Assembly (NCBI GenBank): GCA_017885175.1
Contig: JAFNGP010000246.1
Location: 1 to 8,515, forward strand
From: a bacterium
GTDB lineage: Bacteria; Krumholzibacteriota; Krumholzibacteriia; Krumholzibacteriales; Krumholzibacteriaceae
Length of the DNA: 8,515 nucleotides
Reading direction: 5' to 3'
Under the pieces are notes generated by a model. It ran no database searches. It was given only the letters and a program-made list of their open reading frames with translations, and was not told the origin of the DNA. Shown here piece by piece: positions 1 through 5,067 of this stretch. Every line of letters starts with the position of its first letter. The stretch's first letter is position 1. A program made the translations under genes and the position numbers.

Positions 1-370
1 CCAAACGGTACCGATCGTCGTAGAAGCCGGCTCCAGTGAGATAGAAGTCCCACTCGGCGTCGACGTTCACGTCCTCCATGGCCCAGATGGCGGTCGCCTC
101 GGTGGGACCGACCAGGTCGATCTCGGGATGATGCATCCGATGCGAGGTGTGGAACGCGGGACGGTCCATGTTCTTCACCATGAAGGCTACGATCGCCTCA
201 CGGCCTTCGTAGTGGTACTTGCCGCCGCTGTAATCGGCGGTCGCGTCGGGAACGAAGAGCTCAGCCATCTCGTCCCAGCGCTTCTGGTCGAGGCAGCGCA
301 CATAGGCGTACTTGGTGGCCTTGACGGCTTCATGGGCGAGCAGTTGATCGAGAGAGGTGGGCGCAGTCAC
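1..370 (-). CDS. SnoaL/NTF2-like family protein, 3' end cut by window edge
   Basis: Reading the minus strand from a GTG at 370 gives 123 open codons with no stop before the left edge; an in-frame TAG at 382-380 makes this GTG the only sensible start. The protein begins VTAPTSLDQLLAHEAV and has the pattern of the SnoaL-like/NTF2-like alpha+beta cone fold: an N-terminal helix, then a 'LDQKRWDEMAELFVPDA' segment, a 'GREAIVAFM' helix and a 'TSHRMHHPEI' strand. The family includes small cyclases, isomerases and non-catalytic ligand-binding proteins, so substrate and role cannot be given. The style (RCLDQKRWDEMAELF, many His/Asp/Trp) resembles actinobacterial members, which is a judgement from memory. 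It is divergent from fabD with a 24-base gap and has no Shine-Dalgarno site, suggesting leaderless translation. All seven visible arginine codons are CGN. Confidence 0.8.
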   Translation of the reverse strand, partial: MTAPTSLDQLLAHEAVKATKYAYVRCLDQKRWDEMAELFVPDATADYSGGKYHYEGREAIVAFMVKNMDRPAFHTSHRMHHPEIDLVGPTEATAIWAMEDVNVDAEWDFYLTGAGFYDDRYRL

Positions 371-376
371 GGAGTC

Positions 377-382
377 ACTCTA
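377..382 (-). promoter_or_regulatory. Candidate -10 element (TAGAGT) for the NTF2-like gene
   Basis: On the minus strand TAGAGT matches the actinobacterial -10 pattern TANNNT. Six bases separate it from the GTG start at 370, so transcription would begin at or next to the start codon, giving a leaderless mRNA. No convincing -35 is visible. The call rests on spacing and the lack of a ribosome binding site. Confidence 0.3.
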
Positions 383-386
383 CGAT
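381..386 (+). promoter_or_regulatory. Candidate -10 element (TACGAT) for fabD
   Basis: TACGAT fits TANNNT and lies eight bases before the fabD GTG at 395, the distance expected for a leaderless transcript. It overlaps the candidate minus-strand -10 by two bases, so the two divergent promoters would compete for polymerase. No Shine-Dalgarno precedes the fabD start, unlike the strong sites before fabG, acpP and fabF. Confidence 0.3.
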
Positions 387-394
387 CGTGGGCC

Positions 395-1324
395 GTGACA
401 ACAGCCTTCGTGTTTCCGGGGCAGGGTTCGCAGTCTCCGCAGATCGGTGTGCCATGGCGTGCGCATCCGTCCTGGGGCGTGGTCGAGGAGGCCTCCGATT
501 CGACCGGCGTCGACGTCGGCCGGCTTCTGTGCGACGCCGATGGTGATGAGCTGCTCGATACCGCGAATGCCCAGTTGTCGACCTACGTCGTGAGCGTGAT
601 GATCGGCCGTGCTCTGTGCGCCGCCGGAGTGGAACCGCAGAACGTCGCCGGCCACAGCCTCGGCGAGTATTCGGCCCTTGTCGCCGCGAACGCTCTCGAT
701 GGAATGGACGCCTTGAAGATCGTGCGGAAAAGAGGCGAGCTCATGTTCGATGCCGGGACCAGGCAGCCGGGCACGATGGCCGCGATCATCGGGCTCGAGC
801 GGCCGGACGTCGAGGCGGTCTGCCGCGAGTCTTCGCGGGCCGGCGAGGTCGTCGTCGTCGCGAACGTCAATTCCCCAGGACAGATCGTCGTTTCGGGGAG
901 TATCGACGCGGTCGGGAGAGCCTGCGCCGCGGCGCAGGCGAGGGGCGCCAAGAAAACGATCCCTCTGAACGTGAGCGGCGCTTTTCATTCGCCGCTCGTC
1001 GCGGGCGCCCAGAAGGATCTGGTCGAATATATCAAGAGCTTTGCGATCCGGGATGCCTCGGTCGGCGTTGTATGCAACGCCGACGCGAGGATCGTCGCGA
1101 AGAAGGATGAGATCGTCGACGCGCTTTCGCGGCAGCTCACGAGCCCCGTGCTGTGGTCCGATTCGATGGCTCTGCTCCTCGCGTCATGGGGCGGACCGGT
1201 TCTCGAGGTCGGGCCGGGCAAGGTGCTCTCGGGGCTTTTGAAGCGGATCGACGGCGCCCGGTCCGTGCGGACCGTCGGCACCGCCGAGGAGCTCGAGCGG
1301 AGCTTCGCGGACGAAACGGCTTGA
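395..1324 (+). CDS. fabD: Malonyl-CoA:ACP transacylase (FabD), possibly mosaic
   Basis: Transfers the malonyl group from malonyl-CoA to holo-ACP, supplying the extender unit for cytoplasmic type II fatty-acid synthesis. The GTG at 395 gives 309 residues, the usual FabD length, starting right before the conserved FVFPGQGSQ motif; the open frame reaches further upstream only because it shadows the minus-strand gene. Catalytic residues are all present: Gln10 of the oxyanion hole, nucleophile Ser88 in GHSLG, Arg113 that binds the malonyl carboxylate, and His198 in SGAFHS. The ferredoxin-like small subdomain spans roughly 125-195. Residues 1-107 contain no lysine and no AGA/AGG codon and look actinobacterial (PWRAHPSW, CDADGDELLDTANAQLSTYV); residues 108-309 have ten lysines and several AGA/AGG codons, like the downstream genes. 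This suggests a junction near the active-site motif. The predicted product is intact and functional-looking. fabG follows after 47 bases. Confidence 0.93.
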   Translation: MTTAFVFPGQGSQSPQIGVPWRAHPSWGVVEEASDSTGVDVGRLLCDADGDELLDTANAQLSTYVVSVMIGRALCAAGVEPQNVAGHSLGEYSALVAANALDGMDALKIVRKRGELMFDAGTRQPGTMAAIIGLERPDVEAVCRESSRAGEVVVVANVNSPGQIVVSGSIDAVGRACAAAQARGAKKTIPLNVSGAFHSPLVAGAQKDLVEYIKSFAIRDASVGVVCNADARIVAKKDEIVDALSRQLTSPVLWSDSMALLLASWGGPVLEVGPGKVLSGLLKRIDGARSVRTVGTAEELERSFADETA

Positions 1325-1326
1325 CC

Positions 1327-1358
1327 GCCGCCGGAGCGGCATGCCGGATCGCGCCGGC
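1327..1358 (+). other. Two small adjacent GC hairpins between fabD and fabG
   Basis: GCCGC (1327-1331) pairs with GCGGC (1336-1340) across a CGGA tetraloop, and GCCGG (1343-1347) pairs with CCGGC (1354-1358) across a six-base loop. Neither is followed by a T run, so they are not intrinsic terminators. They could be RNA processing or stability elements within the operon mRNA, or chance in GC-rich DNA. Confidence 0.25.
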
Positions 1359-1371
1359 GAAAGGGAGCGAG

Positions 1372-2118
1372 ATGGTGAATCTCGAGGGAAAAACGGCCCT
1401 GGTGACGGGAGCGGGCCAGGGCATCGGGCGCGACATCGCGCTCACGCTCGCCGAGGCCGGCGCCGATATCGCCGCCCTCGACATCAACCTCGAGGGAGCC
1501 GAGGCCACGGCGGAGCTCGTGCGAACGAAGGGGCGCAAGAGCGTCGCTCTCGCCGGCGACGTCTCGAACGCGGCGGACGCCGACCGGTGCGTCGCGGAGG
1601 CGCTCGCGGGGCGCGAGCAGATACATTTCCTCGTTAACAACGCCGGGATAACGAGGGATAATCTCCTGCTCCGGATGACCGACGCGGAGTGGGAGAGCGT
1701 TGTGGGCGTCAACCTGACGGGCACATTCAACGTCACGAGAGCGGTGTCCCGCTCGATGATCAAGAGACGGTTCGGGCGAATCGTGAACATCTCTTCGGTC
1801 ATCGGGGTCATGGGAAACTTCGGGCAATGCAACTACGCGGCGAGCAAAGCGGGAATCATCGGGTTCACGAAGGCCGTCGCGAAGGAGCTCGCGGGGAGAA
1901 ACATCAATGTGAACGCCATTGCGCCGGGCTTCATCGAAACGGCGATGACGGCCGCGCTGCCGGAAGCGCGAAGGGAGGAGATGCGGCGGCTCATCCCGCT
2001 CGGGAGATTCGGATCCGGAACGGACGTCGCGCACGTCGTCCTCTTCCTCTGCTCCGATCTCGGCGGCTACGTCACGGGCCAGGTCATCCACTGCGACGGC
2101 GGAATGGTGATGGCGTGA
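1372..2118 (+). CDS. fabG: 3-oxoacyl-ACP reductase (FabG)
   Basis: Reduces beta-ketoacyl-ACP to beta-hydroxyacyl-ACP in fatty-acid elongation; a classical short-chain dehydrogenase, normally a tetramer. The start ATG follows an AAGGGAG site at 1361-1367 and yields 248 residues, close to the E. coli protein (244). Visible motifs: TGAGQGIG cofactor loop (12-19), NNAG (89-92) followed by the FabG-typical [10 protein letters not shown], and the catalytic tetrad Asn114, Ser142, Tyr155 and Lys159. The C-terminal PGFIET (195-area) and [12 protein letters not shown] segments are also FabG-like. Odd point: the arginine of the usual GASRGIG loop is Gln16, and the second beta strand ends in Asp37 (AALDIN), the residue classical SDRs use to bind the NAD(H) ribose. 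This predicts NADH rather than NADPH use. Its place between fabD and acpP supports the fatty-acid role over another SDR function. Confidence 0.95.
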   Translation: MVNLEGKTALVTGAGQGIGRDIALTLAEAGADIAALDINLEGAEATAELVRTKGRKSVALAGDVSNAADADRCVAEALAGREQIHFLVNNAGITRDNLLLRMTDAEWESVVGVNLTGTFNVTRAVSRSMIKRRFGRIVNISSVIGVMGNFGQCNYAASKAGIIGFTKAVAKELAGRNINVNAIAPGFIETAMTAALPEARREEMRRLIPLGRFGSGTDVAHVVLFLCSDLGGYVTGQVIHCDGGMVMA

Positions 2119-2131
2119 GAAACGGTTCAAG

Positions 2132-2139
2132 AAGGAGGT
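2132..2139 (+). promoter_or_regulatory. Perfect Shine-Dalgarno for acpP
   Basis: AAGGAGGT sits ten bases before the acpP ATG at 2150 and is fully complementary to the anti-Shine-Dalgarno of 16S rRNA. It is the strongest ribosome site in the window, in keeping with acyl carrier protein being needed in large amounts relative to the enzymes encoded beside it. Confidence 0.8.
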
Positions 2140-2149
2140 ACGGTACTCA

Positions 2150-2389
2150 ATGACTATCGAGGAACGGGTAAAGAAGGTCATCGAAGAGCAGCTTTCGGTC
2201 AACCAGGATCAGATTACGCGCGAGGCTTCGTTCATAGACGATCTCGGCGCCGATTCGCTCGACACGGTCGAGCTCGTGATGGCGCTCGAGGAGGAGTTCG
2301 GCATCGAGATCCCGGACGACGAAGCTGAAAAGATCACGAAAGTCGGAGAGGCGATCGATTATATCACGTCGCACGGCTCCAAGGAATAA
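2150..2389 (+). CDS. acpP: Acyl carrier protein (ACP)
   Basis: Carries growing acyl chains as thioesters on a 4'-phosphopantetheine arm for the cytoplasmic fatty-acid synthase. The 79 residues match the normal ACP length, and the ATG lies at correct distance from a perfect ribosome site. The phosphopantetheine attachment serine is Ser36 in the invariant DSL motif ([24 protein letters not shown]), which forms the start of helix II, the docking surface for FabD, FabG and FabF. The protein is strongly acidic, as expected, with four-helix pattern intact: helix I 3-15, helix II 36-50, short helix III 56-61, helix IV 65-75. It lies 31 bases after fabG and 44 bases before fabF, in the common fabD-fabG-acpP-fabF order. 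Nothing is unusual about it. Confidence 0.97.
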   Translation: MTIEERVKKVIEEQLSVNQDQITREASFIDDLGADSLDTVELVMALEEEFGIEIPDDEAEKITKVGEAIDYITSHGSKE

Positions 2390-2433
2390 CCGGTCCGGGT
2401 CTGCCGCCCGGCTTCTGCAATAAGGGGGGTACC

Positions 2434-3675
2434 GTGTCCGCGAGCACGAGAAGGGTGGTCGTCACCGCCATGGGTCTCGTTTCTCCGTGCGGGATGACCG
2501 TCGCGGAGAACTGGGTGAACATCTCGATGGCGAAATCGGGCATCGCGCGCATCACGGCGTTCGACGTGAGCGCGTTCGACACGCAGATCGGCGGAGAGGT
2601 AAAGAGCTTCGATCCGGAGCGGTTCATCGATCGAAAGGAAGCCCGCCGGATGGATCGATCCGTCCAGCTCGCCATGGCGGCGGCGGCGGAGGCGATGGCC
2701 GGGATCGAGGGAACGTTCGACGCCGAGCGATTCGGAACGATCATCGGATCCGGCATCGGCGGGATACAGACGTTCGAAGCGCAGCATACGGTGCTCATGG
2801 AGAAGGGTCCCTCGCGGGTCAGTCCCTTCTTCATTCCGATGATGATCTCGGACATGGCCGCGGGGCAGGTTTCGATCCGGTACGGGCTCAGGGGCCCGAA
2901 TTTCGGGACCATTTCGGCGTGCGCGTCGGGAGGCCACGCGGTCTGCGACTCCTTCATGTATATCAGGAACGGCTTCGCGGACGCGATTCTCACGGGCGGC
3001 ACCGAGGCGACGATATCCCCCATGGCGCTCGGGGGATTCTGCTCGATGAAAGCGCTTTCCACGCGGAACGACGATCCCGAGCGGGCGAGCCGCCCGTTCG
3101 ACAAGGACCGCGACGGCTTCGTCATGTCGGAAGGGAGCGGCCTCGTCGTTCTCGAGGAGCTCGCGCACGCGCAGGCCCGCGGGGCCGCCATCCTCGCCGA
3201 GGTCGCCGGCATCGGGCTCACCGGCGACGCGTACCACATCACCACGCCGGTTCCCGGAGGCGTCGGCGCCGCGAACGCCATGAGGCAGGCCCTTTGGAGC
3301 GCGGGGCTCAAGCCCGAGGATATCGACTATATAAACGCGCACGGCACGTCGACCGCGTACAACGACAAGACCGAATCGGACGCGATCGTCGGCGTGTTCG
3401 GAGCATCCGCGGAGAAGGTCAGGGTGAGCTCGACCAAATCGACGCACGGGCATCTCCTCGGCGCGGCCGCGGCGATCGAGTTCATCACCTGCGTCAAGGC
3501 GATCGGCGAGGGACTCATTCCGCCCACCGCGAACCTGGATAATCCCGACCCCGAGTGTCCTCTGAACCATGTCCCCAAGATCGCCGTGAAGAAGGATCTC
3601 GTGCACGTCATGAGCAACTCTTTCGGCTTCGGGGGGCACAACGTGAGCATCGTGCTCAAGAGATTCGAGTCATAG
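2434..3675 (+). CDS. fabF: 3-oxoacyl-ACP synthase II (FabF)
   Basis: Condenses malonyl-ACP with acyl-ACP, releasing carbon dioxide, in each elongation cycle. The GTG start follows a purine-rich AAGGGGGG run at 2423-2430 and gives 413 residues, matching the family (E. coli FabF 412-413). Thiolase-fold halves are both complete. The active site aligns without gaps to E. coli numbering: nucleophile Cys163 in SACASG, His303 in NAHGTST, Lys335 in SSTKSTHGHLLGA and His340. The gating loop near the C terminus (SNSFGFGGHN, 394-403) is intact. The motif GGTEATISPM and the D/E-rich 'RPFDKDRDGFVMSEGS' segment are also typical. It has the full Cys-His-His set, so it is a condensing enzyme and not a chain-length factor lacking cysteine. 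rnc starts 23 bases after its stop. Confidence 0.96.
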   Translation: MSASTRRVVVTAMGLVSPCGMTVAENWVNISMAKSGIARITAFDVSAFDTQIGGEVKSFDPERFIDRKEARRMDRSVQLAMAAAAEAMAGIEGTFDAERFGTIIGSGIGGIQTFEAQHTVLMEKGPSRVSPFFIPMMISDMAAGQVSIRYGLRGPNFGTISACASGGHAVCDSFMYIRNGFADAILTGGTEATISPMALGGFCSMKALSTRNDDPERASRPFDKDRDGFVMSEGSGLVVLEELAHAQARGAAILAEVAGIGLTGDAYHITTPVPGGVGAANAMRQALWSAGLKPEDIDYINAHGTSTAYNDKTESDAIVGVFGASAEKVRVSSTKSTHGHLLGAAAAIEFITCVKAIGEGLIPPTANLDNPDPECPLNHVPKIAVKKDLVHVMSNSFGFGGHNVSIVLKRFES

Positions 3676-3698
3676 GAAAGGCCGAAGAATCTCCGCGT

Positions 3699-4454
3699 AT
3701 GAATCGTTTTCTCGAGTCGATCAAGCGACGTTTCCGCGCCGGCGGGAACGGAGAAAAGACCGCCATGCACGAGCTCGAGCGGCGGATCGGGTACCGATTC
3801 GCCGCTCGCGAGCTTCTCGTCGAGGCGCTTACCCACCGTTCGACCCTCGGCGATCTCAAGCCGGGCGCGGAACGCATCTCGTACGAGCGGCTCGAATTTC
3901 TGGGCGATTCGGTCCTCTCGCTCGTGACGAGCGATTTTCTCATACGCAATTTTCCGGAGGAGAACGAGGGCCAGCTCACGAAGAAGAAGTCGCTGCTCGT
4001 GAGCAAGGGCGTGCTGTCGAAGAAGGCGGATGAGATCGGGATCAAGCCGCATATCATCCTGAGCGAGAGCGCCGAAAGGGGGGGCGTCGCCGATCAGGAC
4101 TCGGTTCTCACCGCGGCGCTCGAAGCGCTCATCGCGGCGATCTACATCGACGGCGGCTTCGAGAAGGCGCGCGTCTTCATCGAGGACAGGATTCTCGGCG
4201 ACATCGACGAATTTCTCGAGCATCGCGACCACATCAACTTCAAGAGCGTTCTCCAGGAATGGGTGCAATCGAAGTACCGCAGCTATCCCCGGTACATCGT
4301 CAAATCCACGACGGGTCCCGAGCACGACAAGATATTCCTCGTCGAGGTGCGGGTCTCCGGAAAACCGGTCGGCAAGGGGAGAGGGAAGAGCAAGAAGGAC
4401 GCCGAGCAGATGGCGGCCAAGGAAGCCCTTCACGCACTGAGAAAGATTCATTAG
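3699..4454 (+). CDS. rnc: Ribonuclease III, lacking one active-site Asp
   Basis: Double-strand-specific endoribonuclease, normally processing rRNA precursors and mRNAs. The ATG at 3699 gives 251 residues; an internal ATG at 3765 with GGAG 11 bases upstream would give 229 residues, nearer to E. coli's 226, so the start is uncertain. The RNase III domain (about 24-170) carries the signature YERLEFLGDSVL with Glu63, Glu66 and Asp70. A complete dsRNA-binding domain follows (about 180-249) with the KSKKDAEQMAAKEAL helix. Oddity: in the second acidic motif, normally ILADxxEAL, the sequence is VLTAALEAL; Glu142 is kept but the aspartate three residues before it (E. coli Asp114, A. aeolicus Asp107) is Ala139, codon GCG at 4113-4115. 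The surrounding fold is otherwise well conserved and not decayed, so activity may be reduced or altered. Its position after fabF is common in bacteria. Confidence 0.93.
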   Translation: MNRFLESIKRRFRAGGNGEKTAMHELERRIGYRFAARELLVEALTHRSTLGDLKPGAERISYERLEFLGDSVLSLVTSDFLIRNFPEENEGQLTKKKSLLVSKGVLSKKADEIGIKPHIILSESAERGGVADQDSVLTAALEALIAAIYIDGGFEKARVFIEDRILGDIDEFLEHRDHINFKSVLQEWVQSKYRSYPRYIVKSTTGPEHDKIFLVEVRVSGKPVGKGRGKSKKDAEQMAAKEALHALRKIH

Positions 4455-4468
4455 GAGGCGCGACGAAC

Positions 4469-4954
4469 ATGGTGAAGAAGAAGGCGACTCATGCGCCGTT
4501 CACCTTTGGCGGGGCTCCCGAGGCCTTCTGCGCCGAATGCCGGCTCCCCTGCAACCTGGAGGAGATGAGCGTCGATTGTCACCGGCGATTCTTCCTTCAC
4601 GGCTTGACCTTCTGCTCGTATTTCGTTTACGGGTATTGTTTCCTCATCGACGTGCCGGGATGCGTGTTCGACAACGGCGGTCGCCATGACGAGTACTGGC
4701 TCCATCTTCTCCGCGAATATTTTCATAACGTGGGCGGCACGGAAGAGAGCGACGAGTTCAAGAAACGCCACGCCGAAGTCCTCGCGCTCGTCGCGAGCCA
4801 GATCGAAAACCGCACCGTGTATCTCTGCCGTTACCTCGAAGAGTACTACACCCAGATCATGGGAACGGGAGGGGGGCTCTCCGAGGAGATGCTTTCCCGG
4901 CTCGACGAAGCCTATCTCTCGCTCCTCAGGGGCATCACGAGAAAACCTGATTGA
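4469..4954 (+). CDS. Uncharacterised cysteine-rich protein
   Basis: I do not recognise this 161-residue protein. The ATG at 4469 follows a TAGGAGG site (4452-4458) overlapping the rnc stop, and starts 14 bases after rnc, so it is probably translated from the same transcript. The N-terminal half holds seven cysteines at 21, 24, 28, 37, 49, 57 and 65; Cys21-x2-Cys24-x3-Cys28 with Cys37-His38 looks like a possible metal-binding knuckle. Residues 41-67 are rich in Phe, Tyr and Cys but are too broken by polar residues to be a clear membrane segment. The C-terminal half (75-158) is predicted helical and charged, with one more cysteine at 120. There is no signal peptide, so a cytoplasmic protein is likely, which favours metal binding over disulfides. 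Codon use matches its neighbours. Confidence 0.8.
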   Translation: MVKKKATHAPFTFGGAPEAFCAECRLPCNLEEMSVDCHRRFFLHGLTFCSYFVYGYCFLIDVPGCVFDNGGRHDEYWLHLLREYFHNVGGTEESDEFKKRHAEVLALVASQIENRTVYLCRYLEEYYTQIMGTGGGLSEEMLSRLDEAYLSLLRGITRKPD

Positions 4955-4971
4955 GGCGGGAGCCTGAATGG

Positions 4972-5034
4972 GCGCGCTTCGCGATATCGTCCGGGCCGCG
5001 CGGCTATATCGTTTGCCCGCGCCTGCGCGCTTCG
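4972..5034 (+). repeat. 10-bp direct repeat GCGCGCTTCG, two copies
   Basis: GCGCGCTTCG occurs at 4972-4981 and again at 5025-5034, 53 bases apart, which is close to five helical turns. The second copy lies inside the promoter spacer and ends one base before the -10. A shorter pair, ATATCGT at 4984-4990 and 5006-5012, is 22 bases apart. These could be binding sites for a regulator of the TPR gene, or chance in a GC-rich stretch. Confidence 0.35.
4982..5014 (+). terminator. Weak terminator-like hairpin after the fab/rnc operon
   Basis: CGATAT (4982-4987) is complementary to ATATCG (5006-5011), with further inner pairing CCG/CGG (4991-4993 with 5001-5003), followed by only three T residues. It lies 27 bases after the stop of the cysteine-rich gene and immediately before the next promoter, where a terminator is expected. 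The internal mismatches and short T run make it weak; it could instead be an operator. Confidence 0.3.
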
Positions 5035-5041
5035 GTATAAT
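5013..5041 (+). promoter_or_regulatory. Sigma-70 type promoter for the TPR gene
   Basis: A -35 of TTGCCC (5013-5018) and a perfect -10 of TATAAT (5036-5041) are separated by exactly 17 bases. Transcription would start near 5048, leaving a leader of about 20 bases that contains the AAAGGA ribosome site (5055-5060) before the ATG at 5068. This is the best housekeeping promoter in the window and separates the fab/rnc operon from the envelope genes. Confidence 0.75.
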
Positions 5042-5067
5042 TGATGGGTAGCCGAAAGGAATGCATC

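Noticed and set aside
128..394. Upstream extension of the fabD frame by 89 codons
   Set aside because: It overlaps the minus-strand NTF2-like gene, has no FabD homology pattern, and the conserved FabD start motif begins right at the GTG at 395.
2395..2411. CCGGG/CCCGG hairpin between acpP and fabF as a terminator
   Set aside because: Only five base pairs with no T run, and fabF directly follows with its own ribosome site; read-through is expected.
985..3639. Long minus-strand open frames opposite fabD, fabG and fabF
   Set aside because: Arg/Asp/Gly-rich low-complexity translations expected from antisense of GC-rich genes; the plus strand carries complete enzymes with all catalytic residues.
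3555..3698. Extension of the rnc frame into fabF
   Set aside because: This stretch is fully used by the conserved fabF C terminus in another frame, and the extended peptide has no RNase III similarity.
4259..4468. Extension of the cysteine-rich gene into rnc
   Set aside because: It overlaps the dsRNA-binding domain of rnc; the ATG at 4469 has a good ribosome site.
5041..5067. TTG start for the TPR gene
   Set aside because: The TTG begins at the last base of the -10 element, so it would not be in the mRNA; the ATG at 5068 gives a normal signal peptide.
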